A DNA stretch of 31,532 bases from Chloroflexota bacterium (GTDB lineage: Bacteria; Chloroflexota; Limnocylindria; Limnocylindrales; CSP1-4): the NCBI GenBank assembly GCA_021786265.1, contig JAJYNP010000087.1:1-31532 (forward strand). Direction: 5' to 3'. The notes beneath the pieces are model-generated. The model had not been told where the DNA came from. It ran no database searches and worked only from the letters and a program-made list of their open reading frames with translations. A program made the position numbers and the translations under genes. How positions within the stretch are numbered: the stretch's first letter is position 1; the number at the start of each line of letters is the position of its first letter. This document shows, one piece after another, positions 15,158-24,145 of this stretch.

Positions 15158-15209
15158 TTGCTGCTTTCCACGATCAGTGCACTTGCTGCTTTCCACGATC
15201 AGTGAACAG
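15158..15209 (-). repeat. 19-nt motif, right type, two tandem copies (C and D)
   Basis: A 25-nt unit, TTGCTGCTTTCCACGATCAG followed by TGCAC or TGAAC, occurs twice head-to-tail (15158-15182, 15183-15207) with one difference. The doubled subterminal arrangement resembles repeated transposase-binding sites at the ends of some insertion sequences such as the IS21 family. Confidence 0.8.
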
Positions 15210-15376
15210 GCGGACTGCCGGGTGGCTTCTTCGTGCCCCCAGCGGTCGGAGTCCCGCCAGGTTTGTGCGGATGGGTCACTGAACGCTCATCAACCCGACC
15301 GGACGACCGTGCCACGGTCGGGAAGCCGCGGGTTCCGGCCACGCGGTGACCGGCAGTCGCCGCGCGAGACCCCCGC

Positions 15377-15398
15377 TGTTCACTTACGGTCGAAAACA
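15377..15398 (+). repeat. 19-nt motif, left type, diverged (copy E)
   Basis: TGTTCACTTACGGTCGAAAA, the most diverged left-type copy, 168 nt from copy D and in inverted orientation to it. Confidence 0.65.
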
Positions 15399-15422
15399 TG
15401 GGAGGAGGCCGCCGGCTGAGAT

Positions 15423-15511
15423 CCCGGCGCGGGGGTCGCACCGCGGGGTTGGCCCGGCGCGGGGGTCGCACCGCGGGGTTGGCCCGGCGCGGGGGTCGCA
15501 CCGCGGGGTCG
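15423..15511. repeat. 30-nt tandem array, 3 copies
   Basis: Unit CCCGGCGCGGGGGTCGCACC plus CGCGGGGTTGG, period 30, in three nearly exact copies. There are no spacers, so it is a minisatellite and not a CRISPR. It ends about 20 nt before the stop of the leftward phosphorylase gene. Confidence 0.85.
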
Positions 15512-15531
15512 CGCCGCGGGGTTCGGCGCCG

Positions 15532-16434
15532 TCATGCACCCCCGTCGGCGTTCCCTGCTGGTCCGGGCTCTGCGGCGAGGTCCAGCAGCTCCGCGAACCG
15601 GCGCACGAGGGAGCGCATCTGCGGACCCGCCGCCTCGCCGGCGGCAAGGACCTCCGCGTGGGTCAGCGGCTCGCCGGTGATGCCCGCCCCGGCGTTCGTG
15701 ACCAGCGAGATCCCCGCCACTCGCAGGCCGGCCCAGCGCGCCGCGATCGCCTCCACGACTGTGCTCATCCCCACCGCCGAGGCGCCCAGGACCTGCAGCA
15801 TGCGGACCTCGGCAGGCGTCTCGTAGTTCGGGCCGACCAGCTGCGCGTACACCCCCTCCTCGACCCGGACACCGGCCTCGCTGGCGGCCCGCCGAAGGAG
15901 CGCCCGTAGGTCCGGATCCCACGCATCCACCATGTCGGGGAACCGCGGGCCGAGGGCGTCGTCGTTGGGTCCGATCAGCGGGTTCAGCCCCGTGAGGTTG
16001 AGGTGGTCGCGGATGAGCATCAGGGTGCCCGCCCCGTAGGTCGGGTTCACGCCGCCCGAGGCGTTGGTCAGCACCACGACGGGCGCCCCGAGGCGACCCA
16101 TCAGCAGCACGGGCTGGACGACGAGCCCGACCGGATGCCCTTCGTAGAGGTGGAACCGGCCCTGCAGCGCCGCCACCGGGACCCCGGCGAGGCGCCCGAG
16201 AATCAACCGTCCAGCGTGTCCCGGGGCGGTCGCGGCGGGCCACCCGGGGAGCTCGGCGAACGGGATCGCCGCCGCATCCTCGATCTCGTCGGCCAGTCCG
16301 CCGAGCCCGGAACCCAGGACGACCCCCAGCCGCGGGATCAGCCCCGTGCGGTCGCGCACCGCCGACTCGAGCGCGTCGAGCCGGGCGCGCCAGTCGACGG
16401 GCCGGAGGGTCGGGGCATCGGGATCGTCGCGCAC
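15532..16434 (-). CDS. Purine nucleoside phosphorylase (class I, trimeric type)
   Basis: 300-aa enzyme of nucleoside salvage that splits inosine/guanosine-type nucleosides with phosphate. GTG 16434 is chosen because GAGGT lies 6 nt upstream (complement of 16441-16445); an ATG eight codons earlier has no ribosome site. Family features in order: phosphate loop VVLGSGLGGLADEI, PGHAGRLILGRL, GRFHLYEGH, VVLTNASGGVNP, DHLNLTGLNPLIGPN, GPNYETPAEVRMLQ (base-contact Glu), GMSTVVEAIAARW (ribose-contact Met) and SLVTNAGAG (Asn contacting the base). All key residues appear present. It stands alone between two repeat-rich gaps. Confidence 0.93.
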   Translation of the reverse strand: MRDDPDAPTLRPVDWRARLDALESAVRDRTGLIPRLGVVLGSGLGGLADEIEDAAAIPFAELPGWPAATAPGHAGRLILGRLAGVPVAALQGRFHLYEGHPVGLVVQPVLLMGRLGAPVVVLTNASGGVNPTYGAGTLMLIRDHLNLTGLNPLIGPNDDALGPRFPDMVDAWDPDLRALLRRAASEAGVRVEEGVYAQLVGPNYETPAEVRMLQVLGASAVGMSTVVEAIAARWAGLRVAGISLVTNAGAGITGEPLTHAEVLAAGEAAGPQMRSLVRRFAELLDLAAEPGPAGNADGGA

Positions 16435-16511
16435 GGGATCACCTCGGAGACGAGTCATCAGCCACGGGCCACCCTGGGCTGCCCCCGAAGCGAGGCATGC
16501 GACACAGGCCT

Positions 16512-16603
16512 GGCCCCCGACAGGGTTCGGCCCCCCGGGATGCATGGCCCCGACAGGGTTCGGCCCCCCGGATGCATGGCCCCGACAGGGCTCGGCCCCG
16601 GGG
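16512..16603. repeat. 32-34-nt tandem array, 2.7 copies
   Basis: Units begin GGCCCCGACAGGGTTCGG at 16512, 16546 and 16578 and end in CCGGATGCAT; the third copy is partial. It lies upstream of the phosphorylase gene. Confidence 0.8.
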
Positions 16604-16725
16604 CGGGGGACGACCCTCGCCGGGCATGAGTCCGCGACGTGGAGACCGCCGCCGGACATGAAAGCGCCCGAAGGAACCGCTGGTACACCACCCGGCGTGC
16701 GCTGCGATTACTCGCTCGCTTCGCA

Positions 16726-16966
16726 CCACCTTGATGTAATCTCGGTGGCCCGCCGGAATTGCTCCCGGCGACCCGTCGCCTTGCGGCTTCGGATCGGTAC
16801 CTTGCGATACCGGCGGCACCTTGCGGTGCCGGTGGTCTGTGACGGCCCCTTCGGGCAAGACCAACGATATGGCGTGCCCGCCTGGCGGGTCAACGGGCTT
16901 ATCCACCAACTGCGGCCCCGGCAGCACCATTCGTCCACGATCGCGGCGCGGTGTGGACGAATGGTG
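16726..16966. ncRNA. Candidate structured RNA or palindromic element
   Basis: At least seven separate hairpins follow one another: 16726-16748 (CCACC/GGTGG), 16751-16770 (CGCCGG/CCGGCG), 16795-16812 (CGGTA/TACCG), 16814-16831 (CGGCACC/GGTGCCG with TTGC loop), 16845-16856 (GCCC/GGGC with CTTC loop), 16877-16889 (CCCGC/GCGGG), and a 14-bp perfect stem 16925-16938/16953-16966. The motif CTTGCG recurs in three adjacent loops. No known RNA family (RNase P, tmRNA, SRP, 6S) is recognised, and no strand or boundaries can be fixed. Confidence 0.3.
16925..16966. repeat. 14-bp perfect inverted repeat
   Basis: CACCATTCGTCCAC (16925-16938) pairs with GTGGACGAATGGTG (16953-16966), loop 14 nt. There is no T-run, so it is not a classical terminator. 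The left arm continues into ACGATC, sharing TCCACGATC with the 19-nt motif family, possibly by chance. Confidence 0.75.
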
Positions 16967-17080
16967 GACAACGCGGCACCGGAGTGACCGCAACGCGGCA
17001 CCGGAGCGGCCGCACGGCGGCACCGGAGCGACGCACGGCGGCCCGCGCGTCCCCGGACGGCGACCCGCGCGTCGCCGGAC

Positions 17081-17737
17081 CTACATCAGCGTCGCCTTGA
17101 CGACCACCGACCCCACGTACTTGTCGTGGAACCCCTGTCGCCGAGAATCGGTGGCGGTGGTCCAGGCGAGGTAGACGTACCAGACGAGGACGAGCAGTGA
17201 GATCAGGACGCCCGCGCCCACCCCGTAACTCCCGAGGGTGGCCAGCGCGCCGGGGCCCGCGAGCAGCAGCCAGCGCAGCGTCGCCTGGTTCGTGGTGAGC
17301 GGACTGCCATCGGATGCCTGCAACACCATCAGGCCGAGCAGGCGATCACCCGGCGACGCGCGCATCCGGGTCCACGTGTAGATGAAATACACGGCGGACA
17401 GCGCCAGGTCGATGATCGCCAGCAGGGCGAGCGACCCGAAGCCGATCGTCCCTGACGCGAGCGACGCCCCGACCACGAAGAGCCCCAGGATCGTCTCGAC
17501 GAACCCGAGCACGATGATGTCGATGATGTACGCCACGAGGCGGACGCCGAAGCCCGCGTAGTTGATGCCGGCCGCCGGCCCTGCCGCGACCGGCGGCGGG
17601 CTCCAGCTCGAGGGAGGCGCGCCCGCCGCGCCCCAGCTCGACGGCGGAGGCGGAGCCTGCCCGACCCCGGCCTGACCCGGGCCGGGGTCGCTCCGCTGCG
17701 GCCCGGGCTGGCCGGCCGGATCCGTGGAACCCGTCAT
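17081..17737 (-). CDS. RDD-family membrane protein (second of pair)
   Basis: 218 aa; ATG 17737 follows GGGAGG and overlaps the stop of the preceding RDD gene by four bases (ATGA). Residues 1-60 are a Pro/Gly/Gln/Ser-rich cytoplasmic tail with two copies of a PPSSW motif. The membrane domain shows the RDD pattern: GFGVRLVAYIIDIIVLGFVE (Arg and Asp in helix 1), RASPGDRLLGLMVL before helix 3, and RQGFHDKYVGSVVV near the end. RDD proteins have unclear roles; some act in Na+/H+ exchange or compatible solute transport, others are uncharacterised. The tandem overlap with a paralogue suggests a two-subunit complex. Confidence 0.85.
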   Translation of the reverse strand: MTGSTDPAGQPGPQRSDPGPGQAGVGQAPPPPSSWGAAGAPPSSWSPPPVAAGPAAGINYAGFGVRLVAYIIDIIVLGFVETILGLFVVGASLASGTIGFGSLALLAIIDLALSAVYFIYTWTRMRASPGDRLLGLMVLQASDGSPLTTNQATLRWLLLAGPGALATLGSYGVGAGVLISLLVLVWYVYLAWTTATDSRRQGFHDKYVGSVVVKATLM

Positions 17738-18387
17738 GGGTGACCTCCCTCTTCCTGCGCGCCGTGCCTCGATCGCCGTTCCACCACGGAACCCGCCGCG
17801 ATGTCGTGGATGCCTCGACGCTCCGGGTTCCGGCCGATGGACAGGGCGACTGCCACGTACCAGATGAGGATACCGAGGCCCAGCAACAGGCCCAGGCCGG
17901 GCAGCTCGCTGACGAGCCAGCGCACGGCCGACCGCCCGACCGTCAGGCGCCCGCCGGTCCGCGCGTCCGCGACACCGAGCCGCAGCAGCTGCTGCCCGGG
18001 GGTGGCGCCCGTGGCTGCCCACGCGTAGACGAGGTATGCGCCCCGGATCACGAACAGGATTCCGGCCACGAACATCGCCAGCGCGTACTGCCGGGCAGTG
18101 AGGGTCATGGCGTCGAGCGACGGCGACTGGAGCGTCGCGGGGTCGAGCGCTCCGGTCAACGTCACCGCCTCGAGGAACAACCAGACCGCGACGAACCAGG
18201 CGACGCCGACGATCGCCGCGTCGACCAGGGTGGCCGCGAGCCGGGGCGCGAACCCCACGCGGTCGGCCGGTGGTCGCCCTGCGCCGGGCCAGGCGGGACC
18301 GCCGACCGGGTCCGCATCGCGGCCGGGCGCGGGCTCGGCCGTCATCAACGCGGCGGCCGGAAGTCGAGTGCCAGCGACGAGCTCCAT
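17734..18387 (-). CDS. RDD-family membrane protein (first of pair)
   Basis: 217 aa. The RDD features match its neighbour: GFAPRLAATLVDAAIVGVAW (helix 1 with Arg and Asp), GATPGQQLLRLGVAD, and RRGIHDIAAGSVV at the C-terminus, with helices near 70-95, 118-145 and 175-200. ATG 18387 lacks a ribosome site but is exactly six bases after TACTGT (complement of 18394-18399), so it may be leaderless; Met15 is an alternative. The last four bases overlap the next RDD gene. Confidence 0.8.
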   Translation of the reverse strand: MELVAGTRLPAAALMTAEPAPGRDADPVGGPAWPGAGRPPADRVGFAPRLAATLVDAAIVGVAWFVAVWLFLEAVTLTGALDPATLQSPSLDAMTLTARQYALAMFVAGILFVIRGAYLVYAWAATGATPGQQLLRLGVADARTGGRLTVGRSAVRWLVSELPGLGLLLGLGILIWYVAVALSIGRNPERRGIHDIAAGSVVERRSRHGAQEEGGHP

Positions 18388-18433
18388 CGGCGCACAGTAC
18401 CGCGGCCGCGGAGAACGGGCAGCCGGTGCGGGG

Positions 18434-19057
18434 TCAGCTCGCGCCCGACGGGTGATCCTCAGGCGCGGCAGTGGCGCCGGCCACCTGATCGATGGGCACC
18501 ACGGACTGCACGTAGGCCCGGTTGACGAAGGCGACATCCAGCGAGGGGTCCTCGACGACCGAGCCGATCCGGACGACCGCGTCGGTCACCGGCACGAAGA
18601 GCTCGGGTCGGTGCCCGGCCAGCTCGCTGGGGTCGGTACCCGGATGAAGGTGGACAACGCCGCACACCGAGGCGCCCGTCAGCTCGATGCAGACGTCGTA
18701 GCGGATCTTGCGGGTGCGAACGGCGGCCCGCTGCTCGGACGTCATCGGCGACTGGCTGTCCGGTCCCGACGCGACCACGACCAGCTCGTACGGGTCGAGC
18801 TCGTGCAGGTCCGGCGTCTCGTCCAGCCGGTCGCGGGTCGCGAGCGGCGCCGTGCTGACCGCAAAGACCGGCAGCGGCACGCGGCGGTTCAGCGCGTCCG
18901 ACAGCCTCCCCTCGACCTGCACCCTTCCCACGATCCGCCGATCTTCGGTGAACGCCTCGAACGGCGCGGCGCTCGAGGCGCCCGTGCCCGTCGCGCCCCC
19001 GCCGCCTCCCGGGGTCGACGCCGCGCGGTCGCGATGACGGAACAACTCGAACGGCAT
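18434..19057 (-). CDS. Conserved-looking hypothetical protein
   Basis: 207 aa, soluble, no signal peptide or membrane segment. A Gly-rich stretch at residues 17-30 follows the opening MPFELFRHRDRAA. The rest mixes beta-prone runs (RRIVGRVQVEGRLSDALN, YELVVVASG, YDVCIELTGASVCGVVHLHP, DPSLDVAFVNRAYVQSVVPI) and could be one alpha/beta domain. I do not recognise the family. The ATG is six bases after TAGAAT (complement of 19064-19069), fitting a leaderless start. It lies 46 nt upstream of the RDD pair and in the same direction, so it may be co-transcribed. Confidence 0.7.
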   Translation of the reverse strand: MPFELFRHRDRAASTPGGGGGATGTGASSAAPFEAFTEDRRIVGRVQVEGRLSDALNRRVPLPVFAVSTAPLATRDRLDETPDLHELDPYELVVVASGPDSQSPMTSEQRAAVRTRKIRYDVCIELTGASVCGVVHLHPGTDPSELAGHRPELFVPVTDAVVRIGSVVEDPSLDVAFVNRAYVQSVVPIDQVAGATAAPEDHPSGAS

Positions 19058-19199
19058 GGGCGGATTCTAGAGAGGGATCCTTGCAGCCGACCGATCAGAT
19101 CCGAGGACGAGTCCGCGCATCAGACGGTCCTGCCAGCGGGATTCCCGCCGGGTGAGTCGGTGCCGGCGGGTCGGCCCGCGCCCACCCAGCGGTCGACGG

Positions 19200-19253
19200 C
19201 AGATAGGTCGGCGCTGGCAGATCGGTCGGCGCAGGCGGATCAGTCCGAGCCGG
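19200..19253. repeat. 18-nt tandem repeat, 3 copies
   Basis: CAGATAGGTCGGCGCTGG, CAGATCGGTCGGCGCAGG and a diverged third unit run head-to-tail, the last overlapping the 3' end of the MscS gene. Confidence 0.75.
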
Positions 19254-20196
19254 CGGCCAGGTCCTCGTCCGTGGGGGCCGTCGGCGCGGGGCCGGCGCCC
19301 GGATGCGCGACGAACACCCGTTGTGCGCGCGGGAACTCGATGTCGTTCGCCTTGAACGCCTCGAGCACCCGCTTCCGGAGCTCACCGGCCGCCGACCAGC
19401 GGTCCGCCGCACGCACCGACCCCAGGATCTTGAGCGTGACGCCGTACTCGCCGATCGCCTCGACCCGCTCCACCCGTGCCGCCTCCAGCACGCGCCGTTT
19501 CCACGCCGGCTCCTCGGCCATCTTCCGGCCGAGCTCGTTCACCACCTCGATGACACGATCGATGTCGGACCCGTGGGCCACGGTGACGTCCAGGTTGATG
19601 CGGCCCCAGACCCGGGTCAGGTTGCTGGTGACGCCGATGAGCCCGTTCGGCACGATGTGGACCGTCCCGTCGATGTCCCGGAGGGTGGTGCGCCGGAGCG
19701 TGAAGTCCTCCACCGTGCCCGTGACGTCGGCGATCTTCACGACGTCGCCCTTCGAGTAGTGGTTCTCGATCAGGGCGAACATGCCGGCGAGGTAGTCGCG
19801 GACCAGGCTCTGCGCACCGAAGCCGAGCGCCACGCCGGCCACCCCGAGGCCGGCCACCGCCGGCCCGATGTTCAACCCGAATTTGTCGAGCGCGGTGACG
19901 AACGCGACTACCAGGATCATCGAGCGGACGAGCCCGTCCGCCAGGCCCTGGAGCGTCTCGCTGCGCTTGCGCACCTCGATCGCCGAGAGCTCCTGCGCCG
20001 TCCCCTCGGTGGCTTCGCGGTTCACCAGCGCCGCAACGGCCCCCCGCACCAGCCGGCGGGCCAGCCAGAGGGCCACCAGCGTGGCGATGATGAGCAGGAT
20101 CAGGTCGCCCACCACCGCGTGCGGGCCCGCGACCAGGTCGTATCCGGGCAGCGTCTCGAGCTTGATGTTCACGCGACCCGCAGCTCCGTCCCGCAC
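19240..20196 (-). CDS. mscS: Small-conductance mechanosensitive channel (MscS family)
   Basis: 318 aa from GTG 20196; GTG 20172 (VNIKLETLPGYDLV) would remove eight residues and is also possible. Three N-terminal helices lead into the pore helix TM3, GPAVAGLGVAGVALGFGAQS followed by LVRDYLAGMF, the Gly/Ala-packed signature of MscS. The cytoplasmic beta domain follows: YSKGDVVKIADVTGTVEDFT, LRRTTLRDIDGTVHIVPNG, NLTRVWGRINLDVTVAHGSD. The length is close to the 286-aa E. coli channel, with a 20-residue Pro/Ala/acidic tail. It releases solutes under osmotic downshift. It starts 17 nt after the stop of the SRPBCC gene, so they form an operon. Confidence 0.9.
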   Translation of the reverse strand: MRDGAAGRVNIKLETLPGYDLVAGPHAVVGDLILLIIATLVALWLARRLVRGAVAALVNREATEGTAQELSAIEVRKRSETLQGLADGLVRSMILVVAFVTALDKFGLNIGPAVAGLGVAGVALGFGAQSLVRDYLAGMFALIENHYSKGDVVKIADVTGTVEDFTLRRTTLRDIDGTVHIVPNGLIGVTSNLTRVWGRINLDVTVAHGSDIDRVIEVVNELGRKMAEEPAWKRRVLEAARVERVEAIGEYGVTLKILGSVRAADRWSAAGELRKRVLEAFKANDIEFPRAQRVFVAHPGAGPAPTAPTDEDLAAGSD

Positions 20197-20212
20197 GCTG
20201 CCCCGGGGGTGG

Positions 20213-20680
20213 TCATGCCGCTTCCGGCCCCGCGGCCGATTCGAGGCGGACTCGCAGGCAATCCAGCGTTCGCTCGACCAGCCCGGGACCCTCGCGATCC
20301 AGGAATGGGGCCGCCACCCCAGACAGCGGACCGGCGATCGACGCGTCTGCCGCCCATCGCAGGAGGGTGCGCTCCGGGGCGGTCTCCTCGAGCGTCACCC
20401 GGGCGCTCGCCTCCAGCGCCGTCCCCGCGACCGAACCCCGGAGCGTCGCCGTCGCCGCGTCGGGTCGGCTGAGGTCGCTGAGCTCGACCCGTCCCTCGGC
20501 GGGCAGGCTCAGGAACCCCTGGCCGATCCGGCCCCGCAGCGCAAGCTCGGTGGGCCCCACCGGCTCGACCGAGACGGAGCCGGCACCGGGCACGCACCGG
20601 GCCAGCACGGCGGGATCCGTGAGGGCGTCCCAGGTGCTGCCGCACGACGCGGCGATCTCGAGTATCCCTTCGGCGCGCAT
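20213..20680 (-). CDS. SRPBCC/CoxG-like protein
   Basis: 155 aa; ATG 20680 has GGGAGGG a few bases upstream. It matches the CoxG branch of the START/SRPBCC fold: an opening strand GILEIAASCGSTWDALTDPA followed by VLARCVPGAGSV, then ELALRGRIGQGFLSLPAEGR, LRGSVAGTALEASARVTLEE, and a long C-terminal helix ERTLDCLRVRLESAA. Known relatives help assemble CO dehydrogenase on the membrane, but no coxMSL genes are nearby, so only hydrophobic-ligand binding is inferred. It is first in a two-gene unit with the MscS channel. Confidence 0.85.
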   Translation of the reverse strand: MRAEGILEIAASCGSTWDALTDPAVLARCVPGAGSVSVEPVGPTELALRGRIGQGFLSLPAEGRVELSDLSRPDAATATLRGSVAGTALEASARVTLEETAPERTLLRWAADASIAGPLSGVAAPFLDREGPGLVERTLDCLRVRLESAAGPEAA

Positions 20681-21017
20681 GCATCCCTCCCGATCGTCGG
20701 GCCCCACTGTAACGCGACAACCGGGGAGAGCGCGCGACGGCTTCGGGGAACGGCGCGATTCCCGCCGGATGCACGAACGCGACCGATGGTTTTCCTCACC
20801 GGGTGCCCGCGACATCGGCCGCGGTGATTCCTCCCCCTTCGTGCACGGAACCTGCAGCTGGCGCCCGCGCCACGTCGAACCTGCTCACCGGACGCACAGG
20901 GATGCCCGCCTGCTGCGACGCCCCGTCGGTTACGTGCACGTGGCGGGAATCGTCGCCTCACCGTGCAGGCTGCAGGCATGTGGCGCGACCGACCCCAGCC
21001 CGGGCAGCTGTCACCGC
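20681..21017. other. Intergenic region, nothing recognised
   Basis: 337 nt between the SRPBCC start and the stop of the leftward aminotransferase. A possible -10, TACAGT (complement of about 20706-20711), lies upstream of the SRPBCC gene. No gene or strong hairpin was found. Confidence 0.5.
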
Positions 21018-22427
<1,410 letters not shown>

Positions 22428-22445
22428 GACGGTCTCCAGGTGATC

Positions 22446-22490
22446 CTGCGATTTTCGCAGAGCTACAGCCAGTGCAGCTACATTTTCGTG
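22446..22490. promoter_or_regulatory. Candidate operator pair upstream of the aminotransferase
   Basis: CTGCGATTTTCGCAG (22446-22460) is a perfect 6-bp palindrome around TTT. The core ATTTTCG recurs at 22482-22488 (CATTTTCGTG), 31 bp or about three helical turns away. Both stand out in an otherwise GC-rich region and lie 20-65 nt upstream of the ATG at 22427. Confidence 0.4.
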
Positions 22491-22622
22491 GGATCGCTGC
22501 CGGAAGTCTACGTTAGTCGGGCGAATCCTGCCAGTGACCTCCGCCGCACGCAGGTCGGAGACATGCCCCAGGGAGCGCCGCGCGGGATGTTCGCGGGAGA
22601 GCGGGGACTCCTGGCCCCGCGT

Positions 22623-22628
22623 TACACT
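22623..22628 (+). promoter_or_regulatory. -10 box of a leaderless promoter
   Basis: TACACT ends six bases before the ATG at 22635, so the transcript would begin at the start codon. The -35 is poor. Confidence 0.5.
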
Positions 22629-22634
22629 CGGGCC

Positions 22635-23915
22635 ATGCCGACCCCCGAAACCTTCGATGTCCACGCGATTCGCGCCCGTTTCCCGTCGCTCGCTCGGCAC
22701 GTCTCCGGCGGCCCGATCGTCTACCTGGACGGTCCCGGCGGGACGCAGGTGCCGGACCTCTGCCTGGATGGCATCCGCGACTACCTGACGTCGCGCAACA
22801 CGAACACGCACGGCGCGTTCCCCACCAGCGTCGAGAGCGACGCGCTGCTGGCGGAGGCCCACGCCGCCGCGGCCGACTTCCTGGGCGCCGCCGACGACGA
22901 GGTGGCGTTCGGTGCGAACGCGACGACGATCACGTTTGCGATGAGCCGGGCGATCGGGCGGACGCTGCGCCCCGGCGACGAGCTGGTGGTCACGCGTCTC
23001 GACCACGACTGCAACGTGGCGCCCTGGCTGGCACTCGAGCACGACCTCGGGGTGACGGTCCGGTGGGTCGACGTGCGGACGGACGATTGCACGCTCGACC
23101 TGGACGGTCTGGAGCGCGCGCTCGGGCCGCGCACACGACTGGTCGCGGTGGGCCTGGCCTCGAACGCGGTCGGCACGATCAACCCGGTTCGGATGATCGC
23201 GGATGCCGCCCACGCCGCCGGCGCACGGGTGTGGGTCGATGCCGTGCACGCGGCACCGCACGTCCCGATCGATGTCGCCGGCCTGGACGCCGACTACCTG
23301 GTGTGCTCGCCGTACAAGTTCTTCGGGCCCCACATGGGGCTCTTCTGGGGACGCCGCGAGCTGCTCGAGGCGCTGCCCGTCTACAAGGTGCGTCCGGCCG
23401 ACGACGGGCTGCCGTCCCGGCTGGAGACGGGGACGCAGGCCCACGAGGCGCAGGCGGGGCTCCTCGGCACGTTCCGGTACCTGGAGTGGGTCGGCGTCAC
23501 ACAGGGAGGCGCGTCGGGCGAACCGGGCGCCGCCGACGGTGGGCGCCGGGCACGGATGCGTGCCGCGATGGCGGCCATCCGTGGGTACGAGCGCGCGCTG
23601 ACGCCACGCCTGATCGACGGGCTGGCAGCCGTCCCTGGCCTCGCGATCCGCGGGATCGTCGACCCGGCGCGCGTCGACGAGCGCTGCCCCACGGTCGCGT
23701 TCACGCTCGAGGGGCACCACCCGCAGGCGGTGTCGGCGGCGCTCGGCGAGCGCGGCATCTGCACCTGGGACGGCGACTACTACGCGTACGAGCTCATCCG
23801 GGCCCTCGGGCTGGCGGAATCGGGCGGGATGGTCCGGGTGGGGCTCGCCCACTACAACACCGCCGACGAGATCGACCGGCTCGTGGAGGCGGTCGGGGCG
23901 ATCGCGGGGGGCTGA
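22635..23915 (+). CDS. Cysteine-desulfurase-like protein (class V aminotransferase)
   Basis: 426 aa from ATG 22635; the frame extends upstream but only as antisense of the aminotransferase gene. It belongs to the 'cysteine desulfurase-like' branch (VC1184-type) of class V PLP enzymes: FPSLARHVSGGPIVYLDGPG followed by GTQVP, TNTHGAFPTSVESD, GANATTITFAMSRAIGR, VTRLDHDCNVAPWLALEHDL, VDAVHAAPHVPIDVAGLDAD, and CSPYKFFGPHMGLFWG, which holds the Schiff-base Lys. A Gly/Ala-rich insertion (GGASGEPGAADGGRRARM) lies between the large and small domains. Substrate unproven; family members are often assumed to act on sulfur amino acids. Confidence 0.9.
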   Translation: MPTPETFDVHAIRARFPSLARHVSGGPIVYLDGPGGTQVPDLCLDGIRDYLTSRNTNTHGAFPTSVESDALLAEAHAAAADFLGAADDEVAFGANATTITFAMSRAIGRTLRPGDELVVTRLDHDCNVAPWLALEHDLGVTVRWVDVRTDDCTLDLDGLERALGPRTRLVAVGLASNAVGTINPVRMIADAAHAAGARVWVDAVHAAPHVPIDVAGLDADYLVCSPYKFFGPHMGLFWGRRELLEALPVYKVRPADDGLPSRLETGTQAHEAQAGLLGTFRYLEWVGVTQGGASGEPGAADGGRRARMRAAMAAIRGYERALTPRLIDGLAAVPGLAIRGIVDPARVDERCPTVAFTLEGHHPQAVSAALGERGICTWDGDYYAYELIRALGLAESGGMVRVGLAHYNTADEIDRLVEAVGAIAGG

Positions 23916-23988
23916 CGCGACGAAGGGCCGGGCCGCCTGTGTCCGCGAGCGTTGCGGGCGGGCACGGCGGGGCGCATGCCTGACCGGC

Positions 23989-24120
23989 CCGCGGGGCACC
24001 TGGCCGCGGGGCGTTGTGGCCGCGGGGCGCCTGGCCGCATGCCTGACTTGACCGCGGGGCGCCTGACCGCGGGGTGCCTGGCCGCAGAGCGCCAGGCCGC
24101 GGGGCACCTGGCCGCGGTTG
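23989..24120. repeat. Degenerate 15-nt array (CTGGCCGCGGGGCGC)
   Basis: About eight imperfect copies of a CTGGCCGCGGGGCGC-like unit, spaced 14-20 nt, end just before the right-type motif copy F. Confidence 0.7.
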
Positions 24121-24126
24121 ACCTTC

Positions 24127-24145
24127 TTCCACGATCAGTGAACAG
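24127..24145 (-). repeat. 19-nt motif, right type (copy F)
   Basis: TTCCACGATCAGTGAACAG. It faces copy G, 200 nt away, in inverted orientation, the same arrangement as pairs A/B and D/E. Confidence 0.8.

Larger units (their letters stand above)
15128..15531. other. Repeat-rich intergenic region after the HTH gene
   Basis: 404 nt with no supported gene. It holds two tandem right-type motif copies (15158-15209), a spacer of about 170 nt without clear features, a left-type copy (15377-15395) and a 30-nt tandem array (15423-15511) immediately behind the stop of the purine nucleoside phosphorylase gene. Confidence 0.6.
16435..17080. other. Long intergenic region with minisatellite and hairpin series
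   Basis: 646 nt with no supported gene. 16512-16603 is a 32-34-nt tandem array; 16720-16970 is a run of short hairpins; 16970-17060 holds imperfect GCGGCACCGGAG repeats spaced about 24 nt. The stretch 16690-16970 looks less GC-monotonous than its flanks. Confidence 0.6.

Noticed and set aside
15423..15511. CRISPR-like array
   Set aside because: The 30-nt units are directly adjacent with no spacers, so it is a plain tandem repeat.
15398..15826. 142-codon frame starting just after motif copy E
   Set aside because: It consists of the translated 30-nt repeat followed by antisense of the phosphorylase gene.
22428..24107. 5' extension of the aminotransferase frame to over 1000 codons
   Set aside because: The extension is antisense to the cysteine-desulfurase-like gene; the real start at 22427 has a ribosome site and begins the family fold.
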